From contig CM077595.1 of NCBI GenBank assembly GCA_039654915.1, positions 45,849,501-45,913,500 of the forward strand: a stretch of 64,000 bases of DNA, written 5' to 3'. Below are positions 21,596-34,240 of this stretch, in pieces. This DNA comes from Aquilaria yunnanensis. Taxonomy: Eukaryota; Streptophyta; Magnoliopsida; Malvales; Thymelaeaceae. Made by a program: the position numbers and the translations under genes. The notes under the pieces were generated by a model, which saw only the letters and a list, made by a program, of their open reading frames with translations, was not told the DNA's origin and did no database searches. Position 1 is the stretch's first letter. Every line of letters starts with the position of its first letter.

Positions 21596-24285
21596 TGTGG
21601 CGGAATAGGGTCCTAGTACCCTAAATTAACTTAAACTTGTATGCTCTTAAGGATTATGATCCTACTTAGTTACAATTGGCTAGTCATTAGTTATAGGTAA
21701 TTAAAATAATTTACATGCAACTAGTTACTTAGCTTACCCTACAAAAAGATATGTATGCGTTTGTCTTAGCTATGCAATAAAAAAAAAAACAATAAGAAAA
21801 TATTTTGTGCCAATTATTTAAAACCACAAGTTAAAACATAAGCCGGGACAATAAAACTCTAGTTGCTTCAACTTTGAGTAACAACTTGTGCAAACTTTAG
21901 AACTTTAGCATGCACCCAAAAGTAACTCAAGGGTTATACACAACAATGACTCCTAATATAGGCAACTACTTAGTGCATGAGGCACTTTAAATACATGGCA
22001 ATTCACTACCAAGACCCATAAACACTTGGCTCCCACATTAAGCTAGCTAGCTCCAAGTGCAAGCCCTTATTTTTCCTTGTGCCAATCTTAGCCTCTTTAT
22101 TAAAAAGGCATGGGCACTTAAATTAGCATAAACTTAACTTATGCGTAAACTTAGAATATCAGGGGTTCAAGATTAATAAATACATACAAACAAAGAAACT
22201 TAGCCCATAACTTAGTTATTAGGCAACAACTCAGTTATTAGGCCATTAATAGAAGTTACATAATGAAACTTAAAAGATGAGTACGTAGTTGTACTCAGTA
22301 AGGGTCCCTTGGGGGTTCCTACAAAGAAACTCACAAGCAAGGAAACATGTAAAGTAATATATGCATATATATATAAACAAACAAACAAACAATAGAAGCA
22401 ACATAATAAGCAAACAACGTAAGAATAACAACCAATAATGTAGATGATGAATGAATGTATGGATGGATAGATGAGAATTGTACATGTAAATGCACATAGG
22501 ACTTCCTTACACTTGAAGGTGCTCATAATTGCCATGAGCTCATACGACTAGGGTACTTGGATATTGGCCCATGTATTCGATGCTACCAGTTAACCAAACC
22601 CCATGAAGTCCTCTTACAGGTGCCTTAAAGTAAGCCTTGCCTACTCAAACCTTACCTGCATTTGACTAGCTACTTAGAGTAAGTCATCATTTACTCACCT
22701 TTTACCCATTTTTCCCTTAACTCATTGTACAGGATAGCCATATTATGTGGCCCAACTTGCCAAGCTCTTGGAGTTTAGCTTAGGGCTTTTTAGTGGTTTC
22801 CTTACAAAACCACAAGGTTTGGTTGGGATTTCCTTAGATTTCCTCTTCATTACTTGAAGGTCTAAGGCCTCCTACTTGGGCCAACGAAGAATCTAAAACT
22901 TGCCTTGATCCCTTTGGTGTTCTCTTAGCATCTGGAGCACTTCAACCCTTTTCGCCATTCTACCTTATCCTACCTTAACCACACCACTTAGCTACCATTT
23001 AAATAATGCATAATTTCTGACTTAGGAATGAGTTCTAAACCTAACCGAAGCTATGGAATATCTTAGAATAGCCTAGGGATGTTAATCAAGAGATTAAGAC
23101 ATTCTTATGATACTCTGAGCTTGAGGGGCTTGGGCCTTGGTGATGCCATTGATGCCATATCATCAAAGGAAACAACCCTTCAGATTTCCAAGAACACAGC
23201 TGCCAATTCATCCCCAATGTTGGCAACGCATCCCTAATGGCATTTCAGCACTTCGCATCTTTGTGCTATCTTGCACAAATTTGTCTCAATCTTTCAATCA
23301 CCAAAGCCAATTCATATGGGCCTTAACTCTATTTCTTTATCACATGTAATACAACATTTATATGAATTATTTGAGCTAAATTAACTTGAACCCTTACCTC
23401 AAATCATCATGAAAGCAAGAAGGAAAGCAAGTGCATCACAAGAGCACCATAGAGCTCAATTAGCATTCTTTGAGTTCCACACCTAGTTCTAGCCAAAATG
23501 GACACCAAAGGCATGAATTCAAGACCATTTCCAACAAGTTACCATGCTTAGAACTAACCCAAACCATTGAGAGAAGCTTACCTCAAGGTTTGAAATAAAG
23601 ACTTGGAAGAACACCCATAAATGCACTAATTCCACCATAATCTACCTAGAGACTTGTTGGATATACTTTAGGGCCTTCATTTTCACAAGAAATTTGAGGG
23701 ATTTTGGAAGACTGATGATGGTGACCTTTGGTGGAAGTGGACATATGAAATGGGCAAAGGAAGAAGATGATGGAGAGTTGTAAGACCACCAACAAATATC
23801 TCAACTACCCCAACCAACAAAAGCCTTGCCCATTTGTCATTTTTGGCCCTCAACTTAGTTTTGTTTCACCTAGGTCACTCTTTTTGCTCCATAAACCATC
23901 CCTTTTGGTCCCATCATGAAATTTTCTTATCTTTTACACTTAGCCCTTAAGCCATTTAAGCCATTATATGACGTAATAACTCAATTTCACACTTAGTGCA
24001 TTTTTAGGCCTTAACTTCCATTTTTTATTCAAATGGCTAAAAATACTTATGATCTTAACTTATTTGGTTACAAATTCTTACATGAACTTAGTTTCACTAA
24101 AATTATAGTAGTTCCACTTACTTGGGTCAAAATTACCATTTTGCCCTTCTTACCCTTAGGTGTCATTTTACATTTAGGAACTCAACCTTTCCCTACTTAG
24201 CTTGCTTTTCTTGCTTAGTCAGAAACACTTAAAGTTAACATACTTACCTAGTCAGAGTAAGTCATTAACTAGGAGAGCTGTCACA
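21596..24285 (-). mobile_element. 3' LTR of an old minus-strand Ty3/gypsy-like element
   Basis: About 2.7 kb, homologous along its length and in the same orientation to 29560-32547. On the minus strand it starts TGTGACAGCTCTCC immediately after a purine tract (GAAAGAGGGGAGGA) and ends CCTATTCCGCCACA. Many substitutions separate it from its partner. Confidence 0.85.
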
Positions 24286-27200
24286 TCCTCCCCTCTTTCA
24301 AAAATTTGGTTCACCAAATTCTGACTCTTAACCGAGCTTACCACTTGGATGGTACTTCCCTTACATCCAATCAGTTCTTACTCATGGGTTTTCCTTACTA
24401 TGGTTGCCCATAGACCTTAATCACAAGTTTGCTTTTTACTTTTAGCTTTTCAACTTACCAGTCAAGAAACTTCTTGTGGTACTCGTAGGGAGACTTTTCC
24501 TTGAAGACACTACTTTAGGGGTGGACACTTTGCCTTGCCTTACAAGGAAACTCCTTACACTCCCAGTTTTTTTCTTACACCCAAATAACTTGGAGCTAAC
24601 TTGCTTTGTCTCAACCATTTCCCTCGCCAGGTATTTTGGGAGTACTTAGTATTTTATATCTAAACTCAACATTTGGTGGGACTTAACACGATCTTACACC
24701 ATACTTAAGCTTTCAAGCCAATTTAGGTGTTTCTTAATCACCACCACTTAATGCTCTTGGCACAATTTAACTTGGCAACTCTTACACGTGACTTAGGCAC
24801 TTAAGCCACCATAGGTGTATCCTAACCTTGTTGCCTCTTAATGCCTTAGGCATATTACTTTTTGTGGCAACTTACCCTTGGCTTCCATAGGTAGTTTCTT
24901 AACACTTACTACCTATGTGCCTTTTAGCCTTAAGGGTACCCACAAGTTTAACACCCCTAGCCTTGCTATGAGCATCTTAGTCCACATGAACTTTTTAACC
25001 TTCAAGTGTTCTCTAAGTTGATACTCATTGCCCAACCTCTTAATCCTTGACTCTTCTTGGTAATTACTTAACACACTTAGGGTCCTCAGCTATTTACTAG
25101 CCACTTAGCCATTACTTGGCCTTTATCTCTTAAGGCATCCTTAGTATGTTCCTTTAATTTTCTTTGCCTAGGAGTCTTTTTTTAGCCAACTAGGGCTCTC
25201 TTGGTAGTGAGGTGTTCTTGGTCATCAAAGCTCTTCCTTAGGTCTTTTTAGTTCACTTAAGACCCATCTTTTACACCTTGATCAATTTCACTTAGCCACT
25301 TCATATGGCCTATACTGTTGAACTTCACACTACCATGTCCTTTCAGGCTTTACTTTGGTTATTTGGCCATCTCAGATATAGACTAAGCACTAACCAACCT
25401 TGGGCTTTACAGCCCCTTTCTTAGCTCTCTAGGAAGCTTTTAGGACCCTTGGCACGTAGCCCTCTATGGTCCATCTTAGCTCCTATACTTAGGTACACTT
25501 AGTGTCTCTTAACTTATGCCATACCCTCTGGCCTTTCTTAGGAACCTTAGGTTCATTTGGTTCTAACCTAGAACTCCGTATTTTGGGTTCTTATACTTAT
25601 CTAAGTTTTACTAGGATCCCTTAAGAACCATTCTTAACATTCTAAACCCACCGGGTTTGCTTAAACTAAGTGTCACCCATCTCACTTGGGCCGAGCTGAG
25701 GCTTACCATTTTATGTGCTCCATGAGAGCACTTTGGTGCCTATACCTTGCCTCTTGACACTTAGGCATATTCTTAGGTTGTTGCCCAATCTAGTCCATTC
25801 TTATGTACTGACTACTATGACTATTTAATGTGATTTCTACACCCATAGCCATAGTGTGCACAACCTTAGGCTTGATCCAGACCTACGACCTCATATGCCC
25901 AAGGAAGTCTTACTTGCCACCTTTTGGCCTTTGTAAATTCATTTATCACTTAGAGTCTCTTTAGCCACTACAAATTCTAGAGTTAATACTATGACTCACT
26001 CTCATGGGCACATAGCAACTCAAGGTTATCCAATAACAAATTTCAATTTTTGGTACTTAAAGGTAGTTCTACCGACCTCAGCCTAACCAACTTTTCCTTG
26101 GGGGTTAAAATTCCATTCTTGGTCACCTTTTTGTCTAGAATCATTCTTAGTCATTACTTGACCTTCTTTTAGACTTTTAGACAACTTAGGTACCTTTTTT
26201 TTTTGGCCCTTTTTAGAAACCAAAGTCCCATACATTGCTAGGCTTCTCATGCCTTCTTAAGTTCCAAGGAACTTCTACCTTTACTTGCCTTGAATCCTAT
26301 GACTAAAGATATTACCACTTATTATGCTTAACTTCTAGGCTACAACAAGTCACTTGGGTCATTCAAGGCCCTAACTTGGTAGGTTATACTGAATATAACT
26401 CTATCTATTCTCATGAATCTACATGGCACCTTTGACAGTGGGGGCTTACATTAGACCACAAGAATCCTCTTTCTTACGAACCCTTTGAAGTTAACTTAGG
26501 CGTGCATTTTTAAGCCTTATGGCTTATAGCTTCATTAATTCTTTTGAGTTTCTATGAAATCCCATTATTGTTTATACTTCAACTCTTTAACCAACCAAAA
26601 AATGTTGCTCAAAGTCACCTTAAAAAATGTGAGCAATTCTTGGTCAACATGGACCTTAACTAAAGAACTTAGGTTATTCCCACTACTAGGAGTTCTTATT
26701 AACCAATTGGGTATTTGTGACAATGTTCATATCATGACTTCATGGATGTCTTAGGACATTCCCTTCAACTTACTTAGGACTATCCCTTAACCCTCAAGGC
26801 TTCTTATTCCATTTGGGTTTTTTCTTACAATTCCTTATCGGGTTGTGATTTACAAGGAAAAATTCAGGATAAAGCCCATTGGTCCATAAGTTCAACTTGA
26901 ATTTTTGAACCACAACCATTTCAATAGCCTATTTCTGTCCCCTTTCCTTTAGGAACCTCTAATTTCAATGATAACAGTTTTGGACCCTATAGGTTATAGG
27001 GCTTAACTCTTGCCATCATCTTCTTCCATTTACTAGAAGTTCTTAGGGTACCACTTTCCTTCTCCTTGCACCTAGCACCGGGGTCTTTTAAAATAACTTT
27101 TGGTCTTTTTTAAGCCACCTTACCCTTGACTGTAGTGCATGGAGAATTTGATCTCCTTTTATGTGGCACCCCTTTTGGATTACTAAGCAACACTTCTTGG

Positions 27201-29559
27201 AATCAAACTAGTTTGAGCTACCCCCTTAGAACCATCCTCATAGTGCACAATTCACCTTTTGCACAATGGAACAAGCTCCATTAAATTAGGTACATGCTCA
27301 TGGCACCACTTACCAGCCTTCCCGCACAAGTTACCCTTACCCTTGAAGTATATTCAAGGATCACTTGCGACTTGTATGATTAAGTTAGTCCTTATGCCAC
27401 CAATTTATTCTCATGTGTCACTTTACCATGTAATAAACCCACAATCACAAATCTCATAGGAAATAACTACCTTTAACTTCCAAAGCATTACCCCTTACCA
27501 CTTTAATGGTATAACCGACCTACCTAGGGATGGCAGTGATTAGGGTGAAATCTGCAACCTGCGGATACCCAGCCGACGGATTGCGTATATTTTATGAAAA
27601 TCGCACCTGTCTACCCATCATGGTTTTTTATTTTACCCCGTTGGGTAAAACCGCCATACCCGCAACCTGCCACAAGTTTCCTTTGTTTGTGAATGGCTTA
27701 TTTGTAACTTTTCAAAATAATAGGACTAACATGAAACAAATATGTAATTTAAGTGATTAAAGTGTGAATTAACAAATAATATAAACCAAACCCCGTCGAA
27801 GATTAGAGCGGCACTAACGCATCCGAAGTCACTCAAGAAAATCTCACTTACACCAAGCGTGGATTTCTCTTCCCCTAAATCGGCCGGATTTCCTATCTCC
27901 GTTCCGTCTTCCTACCAGATTCTTTTGCCTTGGATGAATTACCGCGTCAGATCGGCTCCACGATATCCCTGCAAAGCTTGCTGCCAGCATTCAACTCCAC
28001 GTAGCGTCGATTTCACTCCCCGTCGCCGCCCGCCTCTCATCTTCATCTTTTTTTACCTGAGCCTAGTCAACTCTTCATCTTATCTTCTTTTTCTTCTCCC
28101 CGTCACCACTAGTGACTTGCTATCGCTGCAATTTTTTGCCGTCATTTGGATGAGGAAAACGAGGTTGGAAGTGCTGCGGGAGCCAGCGAGTGCATAGTGG
28201 AAGCCGAAGTCGTGAGATTCGAGTAAGGGTTCGGGAATGGATGGATTTTTATGCAAGAAAACAATGATGGAAGCCAAAAAGGTAGTTGGCTGAGATGATT
28301 ATGGGGAGCTAAGAGCGACAGAGGAACTCCGACGCGCTTTGCGGCGGTTTCGTGGGCAATCCGCGGGGTGCCCGTGATCCGCGGGTGACGGGCACAGGTA
28401 TTTTTTTTTGCCCATCAGGTCTGGCGAGTGGGTGGCGGATGTGGTGGCTCCGCGCTTGATCCGTCCGTTTGCCATCCCTAAACCTACCCTTGGAGTCCTT
28501 ATGGGTTTCAACTACCCACTTTTCCCTTTGTGACCTTAGCTTTCTATGCAGGCTAGTCATAGCCATAGACATAGACATAGTAGTCTAATCAATAAAAATT
28601 ACATACTACTATGTTGTAAAATTAAAGTTACCTCTCTTTTGTTGTTTGCTCTTTGACCATTCAACTAGTTCAAGTAGAACTTTTTGTTGCCCTTGAGTAT
28701 TGGTGGTGCTCTTCTAGTGACTGAGGCATTCCTTATACCTTGCCTTACTCAGGCCTTGGCGTTAGGCATTCACTAGCCCTTAGTCCACTTGATTTCTTTA
28801 TTTTCATGCACTAGGCATATAGCCCTTCTTACTTTCCCTTTTTTCTTTAAAGGGTTCCATGAAATACACCTTAAAATGGCCTTCACTCGAGCTCTACTCT
28901 AGGTCTACACTTACCTTAGGGTAAAGATATTACTCATTTGGCTGTGGTCCATATATAAACTTAGTGCACCTTAGCCCTTGCACCATGATCTTACACGACT
29001 CTTAGAGCTCATGGCACTCTTTGCCCTTCGTAATTGTAATTGACTTAAGCTCAATATACAGTGATAACTTGGTGTACCTTGGTCCTTACCCTTGGGCTTC
29101 TTGGTTACTTGATGTTATTAACCTTAGTGCTTATGCACTTAAGCCTCTTTGACCTTAGTCTTGCCTTTGGGGTAGAGATCCCTTCCTTAGCCTTAGTGCA
29201 CCAATTGGCTAGGCATACTTTAACCTTTCCCCTTAGGCATTAGCCATGGTCTCCCATCCTTTAAGAGTTGGACATATTTCCTTTATGGGCTACATGCTCC
29301 TTAGGCCAATTGTGCCGCAACAATATACTACTATAGTTCAGCCATCTTACTCATGGAATTAACCATAAGGTTACTAAATTCTGCATGGGATCCTTACCTC
29401 AGTGTTAACACCTTATAGGATTGCTGCTTATATAGCTATAACCAAATCCAGGCAACAACTCCAAAGTAACTTATAAGTAGTGCTAACTACACTTAGCACA
29501 AGGAACATTTGAGTCTTAGCGACTTATTGCCTTTACTAGGACCATTGACCTACTTTATA
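24286..29559 (-). mobile_element. Internal region of the old LTR element (no recognisable coding sequence)
   Basis: 5.3 kb between the two LTRs, including the hAT insertion. I read it on the minus strand and found no gag, protease, RT or integrase motif. It is monotonous, with endlessly varied CTTAGG/CCTTA words. Either it is a non-autonomous large derivative or its coding region is decayed beyond recognition. The purine tract beside the 3' LTR is retained. Short plus-strand frames here are chance. Confidence 0.6.
27525..28480. mobile_element. Non-autonomous hAT element
   Basis: Left end TAGGGATGGCA and right end TGCCATCCCTA form the conserved hAT terminus. The 8-bp target duplication is GACCTACC (27517-27524) against AACCTACC (28481-28488). 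Subterminal CGGGT/ACCCG/GCGGAT words are typical of this hAT group. The interior (27780-28420) is GC-richer with open frames but no transposase, so it is probably acquired or leader sequence. Total 956 bp. Confidence 0.88.
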
Positions 29560-32547
29560 GTCCCAGTACGCTGAATTAGCTTATACATGTAGGCTCTTAG
29601 GGACTATGATCCTACGTAGTTACAATTGGCTAATCATTACTTGTAAGTAAATTAAAATAATTTACATGCAACTAGTTAATTAGCCTGACCTATAAGAAGA
29701 TATGTATGCATTTGTCTCGGCTATGCAATATCAAATAAATAAAAAATAACAAAACTTTGGCACCAATTATTTAAATCCACAAGTTAAAACACAAGCCAAG
29801 ACAATAAAACTTTAGTCGCTTCAACTTTAAGTAACAACTTTTGCATACTTTAGAACCTTATAATGCACAAAAAAGTAACTCAAGTGTTGTACACAACAGT
29901 GACTCATAATAAAGGCAACTACTTAGTGCATGAGGCACTTTAAATTGATGGCAATTCACTACTAAGACCCATAAAAACTTTGCTTTCACCTTGAGCTAGC
30001 TAGCTCCAAGTATAACCACTTCCTTTTCTTTATGCAAATTTTAGCCTCTTTAGTGAAAAAGGCATGGGCCCTTAAATTAGCACAAACTTAACTTATAAGT
30101 AAACTTAGAATATCATGGATTCAAGATAAAAAAATATCTACAAACAAAGAAACTTAACCCACAACTCATTTATTAGGCCACTAATAGAACTTGCTCAAAG
30201 AAACTTAAGGGATGAGTATGTAGTTGTACTCAGTAAGGGTCCCTTAGGGGTTTCTGCAAAGAAAATCATGAGCAAGGGCACATGCAAAGCAATATATGGA
30301 TATGTGTATATGTGTGTGTGTGTGTATAAACCAACAAACAACACAAGCAAGATAACAAGAAAACAACATAATAGTAACAACCAATAATGCAGATGATGAA
30401 TGAATGTTAGGATGGATTGATGAGAAATGTACATGCAAATGCACTTAGGACTTTCTTACACTTGAAGATGTTCTTAACTACCGTGAGCTTATACGGCTGG
30501 GGTACTTAGATATTGGTCCACACAACTAATGCTAGCACTTAATCGAACCCCATGATGTCCTTTTATAAGTGCCTTAAAGTAAGCCTTGCCTACTCAAACC
30601 TTGCCCTCATCTAACGGGCTACTTAGAGTAAGATGTCACTTACTCACTTCTTGCCCATCTTTCCCTTAATTCATTGTGTAGGCAGCCATCTTATGTGGTC
30701 CAACTTGCTAAGCTCCAAGGGCTTCTTAGTGGCTTATTTATCAAACCACAAGGTTTTGTTAATATCCCATTTGGTTTCCTCTTTATTACTCGAAGGTTTG
30801 AGATTCCCCACTTAGGCCAACAAAGAATGTAAAACCTACTTTGATCACCTTGGTGTTCTTTTGGCATTTTGAGCACTTCAACCCCTTTAGCCACTTTACC
30901 TTACCTTAGCTTAACCAAACCACTTAACTACCACTTAAATATTGTATAATTCCTAACTTATGAATGAGTTCTAGACCCAACTGAAGCTATGAAACATCTT
31001 AGAATAGCCTTGAGATGTTAATCGAGAGATTAAGACATTCTTAAGGTACTCTGAGCTTGAGGGACTTAGGCCTTAGTGACACCATTGGTACTACGTCGCC
31101 ATGGGCAACGACACTAGGATTTCTTGGAACACAGTTGGTGATGCATCCGTAATGTTGGTGACGTATCCCAAATGACATTTTAGCACTTCGCATCTTTGTG
31201 CTATCTTGCACAAGTCTTACTCAATCTTTCAATCCCCAAAGCCAATTCAAATAGGTCTTGTCTCTACTTTATTCCCATATGAAATTCTACATTTCTATGA
31301 ATTATTTGAGTTGAATTAACTTGAACCATTACCTTAAATCATCATCAAAGCAAGAAGGAAAACAACCGCATCACAAGAACACCATTGAGCTCAACTAGCT
31401 TTCTCTGAATCCCACGCCTAATTCTAGCCAAAATGGACACCAAAGGCATGAATTCATTTTCCAAGGTTTGAACCAATCCAAACCGTTAAGAGAAGCTTAT
31501 CTCAAGGTTTGAAATCACAACATGGAAGAACACCCACAAATGCACTAATTCGACCATAATATAGCTAGTGGGATATTGGATATGCTTTGGGGCCTTCATT
31601 TTTGCAAAAAAATTTGTTGGATTTTGGAGGAATGATGATGATGAGCTCTGGTGGAAGTGGACATACGAAATGGGCAAAGGAAGAAGATGATGGAGAGTTG
31701 TAAGGCCACCAACAAATATCTTAACTACCACCACCAACAAAAACCTTGCCCATTTGTCATTTTAGGTCTTCAACTTAGTTTTGTTTCATCTAGGCCACTC
31801 TTTTTCCTCCAAAAACCATCCTTATTGGTCCTATCATGAAAGTTTCTTATCTTTACTTAGTTAACTGACTTATGTTTACTTTTACATCTTTTTTGCTTGA
31901 AACCAAATTCTTTTAAAAGCCAATATTATGTAGATGCAATAATCCATTTGAAAGTAAACTTCCATAATGTTTTTAAATTTTTATGAATTTTTATTTTTTA
32001 ATGCCTTAAAATATAATAATTCATAAAAATTTAGTAAAATTATAAAAATTGTATTTTCAAGGGATTATTGTAGCTACATAATATCAAATTTTAATTAAAA
32101 TTAGTTCCAAGTAAAAAAGATGTAAGAATAGAAATAAGCCTTTTTGAAGTCAATTAACTTAAGTTAAAATAAACTGGGTGTTAGTCCCCAAGCCACATAA
32201 TCCATCATATGACATAATAGCTCAATTTCACACTAAGTGCATTTTTAGGCCTTAACTTCTACTTTTGGTTCAAATGGCTAAAATTACTTATCATCTTAAC
32301 TTATTTTGTTACAAATTCCTATATAACCTTAATTTCAATTAAATTATAGTCATGCCAATTACTTGGGTCAAAATTACCATTTTTTCCTTTTTGCCCTTTG
32401 GTACCATTTTACACTAGGAACTCAACCTTTCCATACTTAGCTTGCTTTTCTTGATTAGTAAGAAATGTATTTGATGTATTCAATCAAAACACTTAAACTT
32501 AACATACTTACCTGCTCAGAACAAGTCGTTAATTAGGAGAACTATCA
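29560..32547 (-). mobile_element. 5' LTR of the old Ty3/gypsy-like element
   Basis: Homologous to 21596-24285 throughout (for example CTACGTAGTTACAATTGGCT at the left and AACATACTTACCTGCTCAGA at the right). It carries a ~320-bp foldback insertion and a (TG)n run near 30303-30326. Its minus-strand start is TGATAGTTCTCC. A possible target duplication for the element is AAATT (21591-21595) against CAATT (32548-32552), 4 of 5 matching. Confidence 0.83.
31861..32180. mobile_element. Foldback MITE in the 5' LTR
   Basis: Present in this LTR and absent from the partner LTR at the equivalent site (near 23940). The ends are inverted repeats: TTAACTGACTTATGTTTAC..TTACATCTTTTTTGCTTG on the left mirrors a right arm reading TTAATTGACTTC..TTACATCTTTTTTACTTG. 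TTAG borders both sides. The superfamily is not certain. Confidence 0.65.
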
Positions 32548-32589
32548 CAATTTGTTTTAAGGTCTTGCAATTTGTTATTTTGCTTTTCA

Positions 32590-34240
32590 TGTTCTGCACT
32601 TTAATAGTTGTAACCCAAGTATAAGTTGTTGAAAATAGTAAAATCTCATGAGTTAGAGTGTTGAACGATAAGGAAGTTAATTGAGAAATAAAAATTGCAG
32701 AAGTAAAGAAAGATTTGACAAAATGTGTGAAAAAGTTTCGATTAAAACTCAATTTCGAGGAAATAGCTAAGATTAGGGGTTCCACTTTTGGTGTATAAGT
32801 TATGATTAATTTTAGCCTATGTTGCCACTTAATTAGGATCCACACATGAAAGAGGTCCCAATCAGGGAATTTAGTAATCAAATTCCAGAAATATTATACA
32901 TGAGTTAGTATTATCTTTCATTAATCCTATAATGAAAACACTTGTCAATGAGTTTAAGTATCCATCATGCCAACCTTTGTCCACAATAACTCAAGATTCC
33001 AATGTATCATAGTCGGTAGAGCCATGCTCTATAGAAGAAGTCTAGTATCTTTTGTGCCAATGATTGACTATGATGAGTCAAAATCCCATTTAACAAGGAA
33101 GGTAGCTAAGTCGATTAACAAAGTAAATACAAATAACGTCACGATCCATCTAGGTTATCCATAACCTTTATACCAAAAGCTTCACTCTTTCATCTTAGCA
33201 TACGAAAATTAGTTAGCCAAGATACGAGTAAACAATATGTATAAAAATGAAATAGACTTAGATTGAAAGATCAAAGGAAGAACAAGAAGAAAACACCTTG
33301 AACTACGATTCAAAATTGAAATCTAAGAAAGAAGAAAGGCTAGATTTGATATAAGAACTCTAACTTTGGCTAAAATCTGCTTTATTTTGGTCCTCCTCCC
33401 ACTGCCTATTTATAAAGCCTTAGGGATTGGGTAGGTTAAATACAAATCAACAAAGGTGGCTTAAACTTCTAATTTTTTTACCACCATTCACATCCATTTA
33501 GGTTTTCCTCAAAGCATTAGATTTGTAGATCTCTTCTTTAGCTTAAAAAAGAAAGCTTGATCATTCAACACCAATATCTGTAGCTCAAGTTATGATTTTT
33601 CTACCAAAATTGGTCTTCAGAACACTATAGAATAGATGGTGTCATTTATAACCAGATTTTAGCAATGAAAATGATCAAACTGGTTCTCTACATACAAGGT
33701 AAAGTTGAAGATCTATGTGTTGGCTTTCATATGGCTCTAGAATCACTCAATTTTGGTATGCATAGCTCCGAGTATGATTTTTGTCATGAAAGGTCGCTAG
33801 GTGTGCGAATGTTGGAACTAATTTTGTTTGTGATCCAGATTTGGCCTCATTTATCTCTCAATTGGGTGGATTGTGCACCAAAGATGGTACATAATTGAAG
33901 ACATATTCATTGATCTAATAATGGGCTTGATTTGGCCATTTAGTTGAAAGATATCATGAGTTTATCCACCTACATAAAAGTAGTTATTTAGCATATTTTG
34001 TAAATGACAACTTTTCAACTTTATACGGATGAATAGTAACCCACATATGAATAGCAGCTACTGTATGAATAGTGGATTACGGTGAACAGTAACCGCATGT
34101 GTGAACAGTAAATGTGCATGAATAGTAACCCAATGGAACTTCTATATATAACTGCTCATATTATAAAAATTAATCATACTCAAAGTGTATAGTGATGATT
34201 TAAACTATTAATAGGTATACAATTATGAGTATTCATGACA
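32590..34240 (-). repeat. Athila 3' LTR
   Basis: About 1.65 kb. On the minus strand it starts TGTCATGAATACTCAT and ends near AAAGTGCAGAACA. It matches 43484-45211 in the same orientation, including the AACAGTAACC / GAATAGTAAC repeats near the start. GGTTGGGGGC (34241-34250) directly upstream is the polypurine tract. Confidence 0.88.

Noticed and set aside
24286..29559. Possible genes in the many short plus-strand frames
   Set aside because: Frames are short, biased by CTTAGG-type words, on the wrong strand for the element, and match no family.
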